A stretch of DNA of 57,225 nt from a bacterium (GTDB lineage Bacteria > Chloroflexota > Dormibacteria > Aeolococcales > Bog-877): contig JAJYWQ010000020.1 of assembly GCA_021791415.1 (NCBI GenBank), positions 1 through 57,225 of the forward strand, read 5' to 3'. Shown in pieces: positions 1 through 7,805 of this stretch. The notes under the pieces are model-generated. The model did no database searches. It saw only the letters and a program-made list of their open reading frames with translations, and had not been told where the DNA came from. The position numbers and the translations under genes were made by a program. The number at the start of each line of letters is the position of its first letter. Within the stretch, counting starts at the first letter, position 1.

Positions 1-205
1 GTTCAACACCGATGGCCCACCCCTGGTCATCACTTATCCAGCTGAGGTCCACCGCCTGAAACCCTTGCGGGGCGCTGCCGGTGGCGGGCATCGCCGGAGC
101 GGCCCCGAGCGCCCCCCGGGGGTCGCCGTTGGACGCGCCAGCGGACCCGCAACTAGAGATGATCAGGCCCGCCGCCAGCAGGCCCAGGATGCGAGCACTC
201 AGCAC
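1..205 (-). CDS. Partial lipoprotein, N-terminus of a BNR/beta-propeller-like secreted protein
   Basis: Only the first 68 codons are inside the window; the gene runs off the left edge. The GTG start at 205 gives a short lipoprotein signal peptide: an N-terminal Arg, the hydrophobic stretch ILGLLAAGLIIS, then a lipobox ending SSC with Cys19 as the lipidation site. A Gly/Ala/Pro-rich linker follows, then the phrase VDLSWISDDQGWAIG. That phrase resembles the first blade of BNR/YCF48-like beta-propellers, in which an aspartate-box turn precedes a Gly-Trp-Ala strand. It is probably an extracytoplasmic membrane-anchored protein of unknown ligand. No clear Shine-Dalgarno is visible, so the exact start is inferred from the signal peptide. 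Confidence 0.6.
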   Translation of the reverse strand, partial: MLSARILGLLAAGLIISSCGSAGASNGDPRGALGAAPAMPATGSAPQGFQAVDLSWISDDQGWAIGVE

Positions 206-698
206 TGCGGTTGGAACGGTAGCGCATCCAGATAGGGCACACGGGGTGACAGACCGGGTTTGGCAGCCGGCGGCGGCGAAGTGAGCCGCGGTGCCCACGA
301 CGGAGGTTGGTTGGACCAGGGAACGGTAAAGGGGCACTGCTGGCGAGTAGGGTTGTAGGCGGCGGCTGCCGGCGCCCGCCGGCGAATGCAAGCGGGGAGT
401 TCCTGGTGAGGAGCATCGGGTCGCCCATGCCTCTCGGCGCCGGCCAGCGCCGCCGGTGGAAGAACGTGACCCCGCCGGTCCGGCTTTCGCTGTGAGAGGG
501 ACGGTGGCGCGCGGCGCGATTTTGCCAGGGGATCGTGGACGCGAAGCGAGAGCCCTAGCCGCTGGCCCCACTGGCCAACCTCACCAAGTGCGGCCTCCCG
601 CGACCACTTCCAAGCGGCGATCGACTTCTCCGACCATGACGCGGAGTAGCCGGCCCCGGCGGGGAGGGACCGGGTGTCGCCTCACTCCTGAGGGGTGC
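206..698. other. Intergenic stretch, no gene recognised
   Basis: About 490 bp between the lipoprotein start and the DivIC-like stop. The open frames here are short, Arg/Pro/Gly-rich and look like GC-rich shadow frames. I find no tRNA T-loop, no RNase P or tmRNA signature and no strong terminator. It presumably holds the upstream region of the lipoprotein gene. Confidence 0.5.
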
Positions 699-1106
699 TC
701 AGGGGGAGCCTTGCACCGCCGTGGCGAATTCGCTCACGATCTGGGCGGCCCGCTCGACCCCCGCCTGGGCCGGGCCAGGACCGGCCGCGGCGGCCGCACT
801 CTCGATCACGTACACGCGCTCACCAGGTGCGGAGAGTCCATCCGCACGCGCCAGCTCAGCCTGCCACTGCGGGGTGCCCGCCACCTTCAGCTCCTGGTTC
901 TGGGCCGCCACCTCCGTCTGGAGCTGGCTCGTCTGGCCCTGGATGGCCAGCAGCTGACGGCCCAGGGCCTGGTCGGACCGGTAGGTGGACAGGGCAGCCA
1001 CCGCGATCCCCACGGAGACCAGCATGCCCACGGCCAGGAGGGCCTGTCCCGCCGTGAGGGAGCGCCCACGGCGCAGGAGGATCCAGCGGATCCGCATTTC
1101 GCGCAC
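699..1106 (-). CDS. Septum formation initiator (DivIC/FtsB-like) membrane protein
   Basis: 135 aa bitopic protein. It has a basic N-terminus (about residues 1-17), one transmembrane helix (about 19-40, LLAVGMLVSVGIAVAAL), then a Gln/Leu-rich coiled coil (about 45-75). It ends in the family-typical segment LSAPGERVYVIES, equivalent to the conserved PGE-x-VY element of FtsB/DivIC. These proteins bridge FtsL/FtsQ in the divisome at the outer face of the membrane. The 3' end is Ala/Gly-rich and poorly conserved. The start could be GTG at 1106 or ATG at 1097. It lies downstream of mfd-mazG, a neighbourhood also seen for this family in Gram-positive bacteria, which supports the call. Confidence 0.75.
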   Translation of the reverse strand: MREMRIRWILLRRGRSLTAGQALLAVGMLVSVGIAVAALSTYRSDQALGRQLLAIQGQTSQLQTEVAAQNQELKVAGTPQWQAELARADGLSAPGERVYVIESAAAAAGPGPAQAGVERAAQIVSEFATAVQGSP

Positions 1107-1206
1107 GGCATCCCCAACGGGTCGGCCGCCATCAGCTCGCTTGAAGAAGGACGTGGGGTGGATCTCGGCTGAATGTGGTGCGGGAAGTCCCCGCGGCTTA
1201 GCGGGA

Positions 1207-1212
1207 AGTATA
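1207..1212 (-). promoter_or_regulatory. Possible -10 box for the DivIC-like gene
   Basis: TATACT on the minus strand in the 111-bp gap between mazG and the DivIC-like gene. No convincing -35 is visible, and it lies about 100 nt upstream of the start. Confidence 0.3.
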
Positions 1213-1217
1213 GGCGG

Positions 1218-1949
1218 TCAGGTGGCCTGGGGGGTCGGCGCCGTGCCTTGCCCCGGGGGATTGCCCTCCGCAGCGCGATAGTGCCGCGCGTGCCGATCAG
1301 CTGCACTGCGCAGCGCCGTCTCGGGGTCCACGCCGATGCGCTGGCATTCGGCGACCACCTGCCAGAGCAGTTCACCCGCCAGTGGCTCGGCATCGGGTGA
1401 CCCGGATTGAAGTCTCGACAGGCCCTCCCCCATCGCCGCCAGAGTGTCAGCCGGGGGGCCCAAGCCGGCCGCGCCGAGAACGCCCCGGGCGGCCCGCCGC
1501 TGAACCAAGACGGCGCGCATCAGCGCTGGCAGGGAGGCCGGCACCCCGTCCAGCGCCGAAGTGCGTTCGGGCTTCTCCCGCCGCTTCATCCGGTCCCAGT
1601 TGCGAAGCAGCTCGGGCTCATCGGCCACCGCCTGGTCGGCGAACACATGGGGATGACGGGAGATCATCTTGGCGGCAGCCCCATCGGCCACCTCAGCGAG
1701 GTCGAAGGCCCCGCCCTCGGCCGCGATGGCAGCCTGCATCGCCACCTCGACCAGGAGGTCGCCCAGCTCCTCCCGCACCGCCTGGGCGTCCGAGGCCAGG
1801 ATCGCGTCCGCCAACTCGTAGGCCTCCTCCAGCAGGTAGGGGATGAGGGACTTTGGGGTCTGCGCGGCATCCCACGGACAGCCTCCTGGGCCCCGGAGGC
1901 GCGCCATCAGGTCGAAGAGCCGCCCCACGGCGTCGGTCTGGCGGCTCAC
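1218..1949 (-). CDS. mazG: Nucleoside triphosphate pyrophosphohydrolase MazG
   Basis: All-alpha NTP pyrophosphatase that cleaves (d)NTPs to NMP and PPi, a house-cleaning role. From the GTG at 1949 it is 243 aa. The N-terminal domain shows GGCPWDAAQTPKSL followed by LLEEAYELADAI and REELGDLL, the Glu/Asp metal-binding motifs (EExxE and ExxD) that chelate Mg. A second, degenerate MazG-like half follows (EPLAGELLWQVVAECQRIGVDPETALR, split here for reading), as in long bacterial MazG. The chosen GTG overlaps the mfd stop as GTGA, which implies translational coupling. An upstream ATG at 2024 would add a Pro/Ala-rich tail inside mfd and is rejected. Confidence 0.9.
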   Translation of the reverse strand: MSRQTDAVGRLFDLMARLRGPGGCPWDAAQTPKSLIPYLLEEAYELADAILASDAQAVREELGDLLVEVAMQAAIAAEGGAFDLAEVADGAAAKMISRHPHVFADQAVADEPELLRNWDRMKRREKPERTSALDGVPASLPALMRAVLVQRRAARGVLGAAGLGPPADTLAAMGEGLSRLQSGSPDAEPLAGELLWQVVAECQRIGVDPETALRSAADRHARHYRAAEGNPPGQGTAPTPQAT

Positions 1950-4900
1950 CGGGCACCGCCGACGGGCTGGAGGACACGCTGGTCCGCCAGCCGCCGCAGG
2001 ATGAGGAGCAGCAGCTGTGGCCACTCGGGGCCGGCGGCCTGAAGCCGGAGCCGGAGCTGGTTCCCGCTGGCCATGACCGCCGGGACCTCCCGGGCCACCC
2101 GACCCAGGTCGAGCCCGTGTCCGGGATCAAAACGCACCACCAGCTCCCCCGCCCCGGACTCGACGGCGGCGGCTCCGGCGGCGGCCGCCGCCAGCCGTAC
2201 CCGCAGGCCGACCAGGAGATTTTCGACCTCCGGAGGCCGCGGCCCGAATCGCTGCCGCAGGTTGCGGGCCAACTCGTCGAGGGTGGCTGGCTCGGTGGCC
2301 GCAGCCAGCTGCTGGTAGATCCTCAGCCTCAAGCGCTCATCCGCGATGTACCGGTGCGGCAGCAGGGATCGCAGCGGCAGGCTCACCGTCACCTGGGCCG
2401 GCGACTCCGGCATCTCCTCGCCCTGTGCCTCCAGCACCGCCTGGCGCAGCAGATGGTTGTACATCTCGATTCCCACCGCGGCCACATCACCGTGCTGGGC
2501 CTCCCCCAGCACATTGCCCGCCCCCCGGATCTCCAGGTCCTTGATGGCCAAAGTGAGGCCGGCACCCAAGTCCTGGAGCTCCGACACCACGTCCAACCGC
2601 TTGTCAGCCTGCTCGGTGAGGGAACGCTCGGGGTCATAGAGAAAGTAGGCGTAGGCGCGCTGTCCCGACCGTCCCACCCGTCCCCGGAGCTGGTAGAGCT
2701 GGGCCAGCCCCAGGCGCGAGGCGTCGTCCACGATGAGGGTGTTGGCGTTGGGGATGTCCAGCCCATTCTCGATGATGGTGGTGCAGCACAGGACGTCCAC
2801 CTCACCCGAGGCGAACGCCACCATCGCCCGGGCCAGCGTCCCCTCCTCCATCTGGCCGTGGGCCACCGCCACCCGGGCCTCGGGCACCAGCCGGCGCACC
2901 AGTTCCACCTCGCGCACCATGGTCTGGACCCGGTTGTGAACGTAGTAGACCTGTCCGCGCCGGGCCAGCTCGCGGCGGATGACATCCTGCACCAGGCCCT
3001 CCTCCTTGGCCGTGACGTAGGTGCGGATCGGCAGCCGGCCCTCTGGAGGGGTGCGAATGACCGAGAGGTCGCGGATGCCCGCCAGGGCCATGTGCAGGGT
3101 GCGAGGGATGGGCGTCGCCGAGAGAGAGAGCACGTCCACGGCCGTCCGCAGCTGCTTGAGCCGTTCCTTCTGGAGCACGCCGAAGCGCTGCTCCTCGTCG
3201 AGGATGGCCAGCCCCAGCCGCTTGAAGCGCACGTCGCGCTGGAGCAGCCGGTGCGTGCCGATGACGATGTCCACCGTCCCTGCCGCCAGCCCCGAGAGGA
3301 CCCCTGAGGCCTCCTCGTCCGACCGCAGACGAGAGAGCTGCTCCACGACCACGGGGAAGGCTCGCAGGCGCTCCTTGAAGGTCAGGTAGTGCTGCTGGGC
3401 GAGCACTGTGGTGGGCACCAGCACCGCCACCTGCCAGCCGTCCTCGACCGCCTTGAAGGCGGCCCGCAGGGCGATCTCGGTCTTGCCAAAGCCCACGTCG
3501 CCGCACAGCAGGCGGTCCATGGGGCGCTCCGCCTCCATGTCTCGCTTGATGTCCTCGAGGACCAGCATCTGGTCGCGAGTCTCCTGGTAGGGGAAGGAGG
3601 CCTCCAGCTCCTGCTGCCAGCGAGAGTCGGGGGCGAAGGCATGCCCCTTGGCCTTCTGGCGGCGCGAGTAAAGCTCGACCAGTTCCTCGGCGATCTGGTC
3701 TATCCGGCGCCGCACCCCTCGCCGGGTCCGCTCCCACTCCCCCGTCCCCAGGCGGGAGAGCTGGGGGTTGGCCCCCACCCCGCCGACGTACCGCTGGATC
3801 CTGTCCAGGTGCTCGGCGGGCACGTAGAGCCGGTGCCCGTCGGCGTACTCCAGCTGCATGTACTCGCGCTCACCATCGTCGGCGCTCACCAGTCTCATCC
3901 CCAGGAAGCGCCCTACCCCATGGTCCCGATGCACCACCACATCGCCGGGCTGGAGTTCGAACCCGAGGAGCCCGGCCTCTGGGGCGACCGGGCCCGACTG
4001 GTGCAGACGTCCCTGGTGGCTGGACTCCGCCCGGTGCACTGTCCGGACCAGATTGGATGGCCGCCGCTTTTGGGCGCCGAACAGGTCGGAGTCGGAGAGA
4101 ATGCCGACCTCGCCAACCACAAGACCACTCTCCAGATCCCCAGGCGCCACCGTCAGCCGCCCGGGAAGGATGGGTGTCACGTCGATCCGGTACTCCGGCA
4201 CCAGGACGGGATCCAGCCGGAGCTCGGTGGCCAGCTCAACGACCCTCTCCTCCTGCAGGCCGATCTGCAGCAGCGCACCCCCTCCTCCGGTGAACTCCCT
4301 GGCCCAGCCGGCGAAGGCCGCGAGGTCTCCGTTGAAGGCGGGAACCGATCCCATGCCGAGGTCGCTCAGCAAGGCCGGTCCTTCAACCGCCTCGCGGCTG
4401 AGGTCGACCCAGTGGGAGGACCCGAGCCGAGCCTCAACATCCCCGAGGGGGACCAACGCGAGCGGGAGGTTGACGGGCAACTCTCCTCGGGCAGTCTCGG
4501 CCTCCTTGATGGCTCCGACCTCCTCGACCCAACCCTCCAGGGAGCGGCGCAGGCGCGGCCAGCGATCGGATATGAACACGGCATCTTCCGGCAGGTGGGC
4601 GAGCAGCGAGTTCCCCGGCTCCGAGAGGAGGGGGGCAAGGGTGTCCAGGGAGTCGGGCTGGACACCTTCCTCCAGCCGGGCGAGCTCCGCCTCCCAACGC
4701 TGGCGTACATCGTCGCGCAGCCCCGCGAGATCGGTGGCCCGCAGTCGTTCAGCCGCCCGCGCGAGAGCGGCGGAATCCATGGGGAACTCCCGGGCCGGCA
4801 TCAGGGACACACGGTCCAGGCGCGCCCTCGAACCCTGGGTTTCGGGGTCCAACCTCCAGAGCCCGGCTACGACATCGCCGTCCCACTCCGCTCGCCAGGG

Positions 4901-5476
4901 ACGGCTATCCAGAGGGAAGCAGTCCACGATCCCTCCGCGCCGGGAGAAGTCGCCGGGGGTCAGGGCCACGGGCTCGTTGCGATAGCCGGCCTCCAGGAGT
5001 AGGCGGGCGAAGTCCGCGGGCGCGATCCGGCTGCCCACCTCCAGGTCAGCCAGCCAGGAGCCCACCCAGTCCGGGGCCAGGGTGGGCCGGGCCAGGGCCT
5101 GCGGCGATGTGACAACCAGCGGCGGCGGGCCGGTTCTAACCCGCCTCAGAGTCCCCAGCCGGTAACGCAAAACGGCTGCCGCCGGGGCCACCCGGTCGAA
5201 GGGCAAAACGTCGGGGGCGGGGAAGAGGCACACCTCCTCGTCGCCGGAACCCAGCCAGGTCCGGGCCTCGGAAAAGGCCTCCTCAGGTGAGTCCACTATG
5301 AGGCACACGGTGCGCCCGCGAAGGCGCAAGCAGAGAGCGGCCACCAGTACCGCCCCCGGGTGGGTCACGCCGCCAATCCGGTCACTCGAAGGCGGTCCCT
5401 GGAGGAACTTCTGGCTGCTCCGGCCCAGCTCGTCAGCGGCCAGCAGGTCCAGAAGCGTGTTGGCGTTTTCAGCCAC
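1946..5476 (-). CDS. mfd: Transcription-repair coupling factor Mfd
   Basis: 1176 aa, the normal family length. The UvrB-like damage-recognition module is at about residues 1-330. A CarD/RID-type RNA polymerase interaction domain is at about 507-580 (LQPGDVVVHRDHGVGRF). The RecG-like translocase follows, with Walker A GDVGFGKTE at about 659, the DEEQRFG helicase box at about 760 and SATPIPRTLHMALAG at about 787. The C-terminal TRCF domain completes it. Mfd displaces RNA polymerase stalled at lesions and recruits UvrA. The ATG start at 5476 overlaps the end of pth by 8 bp, and the stop overlaps the mazG start, so it is the long middle gene of the rpsU-ybeY-pth-mfd-mazG operon. Confidence 0.97.
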   Translation of the reverse strand: MAENANTLLDLLAADELGRSSQKFLQGPPSSDRIGGVTHPGAVLVAALCLRLRGRTVCLIVDSPEEAFSEARTWLGSGDEEVCLFPAPDVLPFDRVAPAAAVLRYRLGTLRRVRTGPPPLVVTSPQALARPTLAPDWVGSWLADLEVGSRIAPADFARLLLEAGYRNEPVALTPGDFSRRGGIVDCFPLDSRPWRAEWDGDVVAGLWRLDPETQGSRARLDRVSLMPAREFPMDSAALARAAERLRATDLAGLRDDVRQRWEAELARLEEGVQPDSLDTLAPLLSEPGNSLLAHLPEDAVFISDRWPRLRRSLEGWVEEVGAIKEAETARGELPVNLPLALVPLGDVEARLGSSHWVDLSREAVEGPALLSDLGMGSVPAFNGDLAAFAGWAREFTGGGGALLQIGLQEERVVELATELRLDPVLVPEYRIDVTPILPGRLTVAPGDLESGLVVGEVGILSDSDLFGAQKRRPSNLVRTVHRAESSHQGRLHQSGPVAPEAGLLGFELQPGDVVVHRDHGVGRFLGMRLVSADDGEREYMQLEYADGHRLYVPAEHLDRIQRYVGGVGANPQLSRLGTGEWERTRRGVRRRIDQIAEELVELYSRRQKAKGHAFAPDSRWQQELEASFPYQETRDQMLVLEDIKRDMEAERPMDRLLCGDVGFGKTEIALRAAFKAVEDGWQVAVLVPTTVLAQQHYLTFKERLRAFPVVVEQLSRLRSDEEASGVLSGLAAGTVDIVIGTHRLLQRDVRFKRLGLAILDEEQRFGVLQKERLKQLRTAVDVLSLSATPIPRTLHMALAGIRDLSVIRTPPEGRLPIRTYVTAKEEGLVQDVIRRELARRGQVYYVHNRVQTMVREVELVRRLVPEARVAVAHGQMEEGTLARAMVAFASGEVDVLCCTTIIENGLDIPNANTLIVDDASRLGLAQLYQLRGRVGRSGQRAYAYFLYDPERSLTEQADKRLDVVSELQDLGAGLTLAIKDLEIRGAGNVLGEAQHGDVAAVGIEMYNHLLRQAVLEAQGEEMPESPAQVTVSLPLRSLLPHRYIADERLRLRIYQQLAAATEPATLDELARNLRQRFGPRPPEVENLLVGLRVRLAAAAAGAAAVESGAGELVVRFDPGHGLDLGRVAREVPAVMASGNQLRLRLQAAGPEWPQLLLLILRRLADQRVLQPVGGAR

Positions 5477-6086
5477 TCCCGTTCCCGCCCGCTCCTCGGT
5501 TGTACTCGGTCATAGTCGCCTCCAGTCCCCGCTCGGCCACGGAGAGTGCCGCTTCGACGGCGCGTTCACAGGCGCCCTCCAGAAGCTCCCTCTCCTCTCC
5601 CTCGGGCCGACCAAGAACGTAGTCAATGGGATCGACCCCTGGAGGTGGGCGCCCGATTCCCACCCGGAGGCGGGCGAACTCCTGTGAACGCCAGTGTGCC
5701 TGCAGGGAGCGGATCCCGTTGTGGCCTCCGGGGCTCCCGGAGCGGCGTAGTCGCAGCCTGCCCACTGCCAGGTCCAGGTCGTCGTACACCACCAGCACCC
5801 GGTCGAGGGTCAGCCCCAGATCCCGGAGTAGCCTGGCCCCGGCCACGCCCGACTCGTTCATATAGGTGCGGGGGCGGGCGAGGACGATCTCCCGGCCCGC
5901 GTACTGCCCCCGACCGGTCCAGGCCGGGGTCCTGGCGGCCCTGAGCCGAACCCCGAGGTGAGCCGCCAGCAACTCAACAACCCGAGCGCCGACGTTGTGA
6001 CGCTGCCCCTCATACGCGGCCCCAGGATTGCCGAGGCCGACGATCAGAATCGGCCCAAGTTGGGGCTCGATCGGAGCCGAGTTCAC
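5469..6086 (-). CDS. pth: Peptidyl-tRNA hydrolase
   Basis: 205 aa. It hydrolyses peptidyl-tRNAs released prematurely from ribosomes. Visible signatures are IVGLGNPGAAYEGQRHNVG (substrate-binding Asn and catalytic His), the NESG loop, VVYDDLDL (catalytic Asp) and SPGGHNGIRSL with the conserved Asn. The ATG at 6086 overlaps the ybeY stop as ATGA. Gene order with ybeY upstream and mfd downstream is common in bacteria. A short Gly/Asn-rich tail at the C-terminus is ordinary. Confidence 0.97.
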   Translation of the reverse strand: MNSAPIEPQLGPILIVGLGNPGAAYEGQRHNVGARVVELLAAHLGVRLRAARTPAWTGRGQYAGREIVLARPRTYMNESGVAGARLLRDLGLTLDRVLVVYDDLDLAVGRLRLRRSGSPGGHNGIRSLQAHWRSQEFARLRVGIGRPPPGVDPIDYVLGRPEGEERELLEGACERAVEAALSVAERGLEATMTEYNRGAGGNGSG

Positions 6087-6604
6087 CGTCCCGCGGGGAC
6101 CAGTGCTGGCACCCGGGGGGCGGCCTCCCCTCGGCGGCCGGCCGCCAGTCTGAGCAGCCTGCGGGTCTCCATGGTCATCGTCCTGGCCTCCTCAGCGCCG
6201 TGGTGGTCATGTCCCAGAAGATGGAGCAGTCCGTGGACCGCCAGGAGCCTCACCTCCTCCACCGGGCTCCCGGGCGCGTTCTCACAGGCGTCGGGGACCG
6301 AGATCACTATGTCCCCCAGCTCGGGCACCGGTCCCGGGGGGAGGGTGAAGGCGAAGCCGGCAGCCGTCTCGCCCGCAGGAAAGGCGAGCACATCGGTGCT
6401 GGCGTCCTGGCCCGAGAAGGCGCGGTTCAGCCGGGCCACCTCCCTGGCACTGGTGAGCCGGCAGTTCACCCGGCCGGCGAGAATCCCGAGGTCCTCTACG
6501 GCCCCCTGCAGGAGACCGTCCAGTCCCGCGGCCCGAGCAACCGCCCGCTCCGCGGGGGTGAGGGAACGGCTGATGGTGACCCGGGGGCTGACCCCGGCGC
6601 TCAG
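6083..6604 (-). CDS. ybeY: Endoribonuclease YbeY (rRNA maturation factor), possible CTG start
   Basis: Zn-dependent single-strand endoribonuclease used in 16S rRNA 3'-end maturation and ribosome quality control. The diagnostic metal site [17 protein letters not shown] is clear, preceded by [10 protein letters not shown] and the DIVIS strand. The frame stays open far upstream through rpsU, but the YbeY-like part begins just after the rpsU stop. The in-frame codon there is CTG at 6604, overlapping rpsU TGA as CTGA, which gives 173 aa. The only in-frame ATG, at 6820, would require an 80-residue non-homologous Arg-rich extension. The start is therefore uncertain and possibly non-canonical. Confidence 0.9.
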   Translation of the reverse strand: MSAGVSPRVTISRSLTPAERAVARAAGLDGLLQGAVEDLGILAGRVNCRLTSAREVARLNRAFSGQDASTDVLAFPAGETAAGFAFTLPPGPVPELGDIVISVPDACENAPGSPVEEVRLLAVHGLLHLLGHDHHGAEEARTMTMETRRLLRLAAGRRGEAAPRVPALVPAGR

Positions 6605-6783
6605 ACCTGCTTGGCCCGCCGCTTGCGCGCCGCCATGGTCTTCTTCTTGCGACGGACGCTGGGCTTCTCGTAGAACTCCCGGCGCCTCACCTCGGTCAGG
6701 ATGCCGTTCTGCTTGATCTTCTTGTTGAAGCGGCGCAGGGCGCTTTCGAAGGACTCCCCTTCCCGCAGCTTTACCTCCGACAG
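6601..6783 (-). CDS. rpsU: Ribosomal protein bS21 with a CTG start codon
   Basis: 60 aa, fully typical bS21. After the initiator come [20 protein letters not shown] and then a basic tail [17 protein letters not shown]. The usual bS21 N-terminus is [10 protein letters not shown], so the initiator position falls exactly on CTG at 6783. An in-frame TGA lies three codons upstream (TGA GGT CCA CTG), so no ATG, GTG or TTG is available before the conserved region. A perfect Shine-Dalgarno sits 9 nt from the CTG, measured from GGAGG. It is the first gene of the operon with ybeY, pth, mfd and mazG. Automatic callers that disallow CTG will miss it. Confidence 0.93.
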   Translation of the reverse strand: MSEVKLREGESFESALRRFNKKIKQNGILTEVRRREFYEKPSVRRKKKTMAARKRRAKQV

Positions 6784-6788
6784 TGGAC

Positions 6789-6800
6789 CTCACCTCCTTT
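6789..6800 (-). promoter_or_regulatory. Perfect Shine-Dalgarno of rpsU
   Basis: AAAGGAGGTGAG on the minus strand, a full complement of the 16S 3' end, placed 5 nt before CTG 6783 at its 3' edge (9 nt from the GGAGG core). It decides the CTG start of rpsU. Confidence 0.85.
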
Positions 6801-6840
6801 GCCTGATTGGCGCGCCCCACCCGATCCAGCGCGAACTCCG

Positions 6841-6846
6841 ATTGTA
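6841..6846 (-). promoter_or_regulatory. -10 box of the rpsU operon promoter
   Basis: TACAAT on the minus strand, about 58 nt upstream of the rpsU start. It leaves a leader of roughly 50 nt that contains the Shine-Dalgarno. The -35 is weak. Confidence 0.5.
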
Positions 6847-6884
6847 TCCGGCCGCGACATCTCTCTGTGGCGAGCGTCGGGGCG

Positions 6885-7727
6885 TCAGCGCACGCCGCTC
6901 GCCACCCTTGGGTCCAAATGCTGACGCAACAGCCGCAGGGTGGTGGCCGGATCCTCCTGGAAGAACATGTGGCCCCGCCCGGGCAGCCAGTGCACCACCG
7001 ATCCGGCGATCCCCTCCTGCAGCCGCGAGGAATTACCGGCCGGCATGACCCGGTCAGCTGTGCCGTGGAGCAGCAGGGTCGGCGCGGAGATCCGGGTTAG
7101 CAAGGGGCTGATGTCATGGTGGCGGATTGCGGACCACTGGGCGGCGAAGACCCCGGGACGCACCGGATGCGTCGCCCGCCAGCGCACCGCGTCCTCGATT
7201 ACCTCAGGGTGGGCGACGGCGAAGCTGCGCTCGTACAGGACCTGGCAGGCCGCCCGGTAGGCCATCCCGGGATCCCGGGCGTCGCCGCCCAAGAGCAGGC
7301 GGGTATCCTCCGGGTCGGCCCGCACCGCCAGACGGCCGCCGGGGCCGGTGCAGCCCAGGACCAGGGAGTTGACCGCCTCCCCGTGCCGGGCGGCCAGATG
7401 CTGGGCCACCATTCCGCCCATCGAGACGCCGAACACCGAGGCCCCGCCCGGCGCCAGCGACGCGATCACCGAAGCCGCGTCGGCGGCCAGCTGCTCCATG
7501 GTGTAGGGCCCGGGAGTCGCGTCCGAGGCACCTAGTCCGCGTTGGTCGAGTACCAGGCAGCGCCAGAAGGCGGCCAGGTCGTAGATGTTCCAGACGAAGG
7601 CGTGGTGGTCGGTGCCGAGCCCTGGGATCAGCAGAAGGGCTGGGCCGCTGCCCACCTCGTGCACCGCCAACTCCACGCCTGGCTCCACCTCCACCCGGTG
7701 GGTGATGCTGTCGCTTGGCCACTCCAC
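6885..7727 (-). CDS. Alpha/beta-hydrolase (esterase/lactonase-like)
   Basis: 280 aa from GTG 7727. Alpha/beta-hydrolase fold: the oxyanion-hole strand LLLIPGLGTDHH, the nucleophile elbow GVSMGGM (Ser), the acid loop LLLHGTADRVMP (Asp) and the catalytic His in PGRGHMFFQEDP. It resembles 3-oxoadipate enol-lactonase or haloperoxidase-like hydrolases, but the substrate cannot be told from sequence. The start is set by TACGAT 6 nt upstream (a leaderless pattern) and by the divergent rsmE promoter. A longer frame reaching 7883 would overlap rsmE and is rejected. Monocistronic, facing away from rsmE. Confidence 0.85.
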   Translation of the reverse strand: MEWPSDSITHRVEVEPGVELAVHEVGSGPALLLIPGLGTDHHAFVWNIYDLAAFWRCLVLDQRGLGASDATPGPYTMEQLAADAASVIASLAPGGASVFGVSMGGMVAQHLAARHGEAVNSLVLGCTGPGGRLAVRADPEDTRLLLGGDARDPGMAYRAACQVLYERSFAVAHPEVIEDAVRWRATHPVRPGVFAAQWSAIRHHDISPLLTRISAPTLLLHGTADRVMPAGNSSRLQEGIAGSVVHWLPGRGHMFFQEDPATTLRLLRQHLDPRVASGVR

Positions 7728-7733
7728 ATTCCC

Positions 7734-7739
7734 ATCGTA
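7734..7739 (-). promoter_or_regulatory. -10 box, leaderless hydrolase promoter
   Basis: TACGAT on the minus strand followed by exactly 6 nt and then the GTG start at 7727. A transcript starting at or next to the start codon is expected. Confidence 0.55.
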
Positions 7740-7793
7740 CGGAGAGCCCTGCCGGGCGGCCGCGGGCCCGATCGACCCCCGAGGTCTTCGCTC

Positions 7794-7799
7794 TAAAAT
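7794..7799 (+). promoter_or_regulatory. -10 box, leaderless rsmE promoter
   Basis: TAAAAT followed by exactly 6 nt (cgcgag) and the GTG start of rsmE at 7806. There is no separate Shine-Dalgarno leader. Confidence 0.6.
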
Positions 7800-7805
7800 C
7801 GCGAG

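Noticed and set aside
206-698. RNase P RNA, tmRNA or tRNA in the first intergenic gap
   Set aside because: No conserved cores or T-loop sequence found.
1853-5002. 484- and 537-codon plus-strand frames
   Set aside because: Shadows of mfd.
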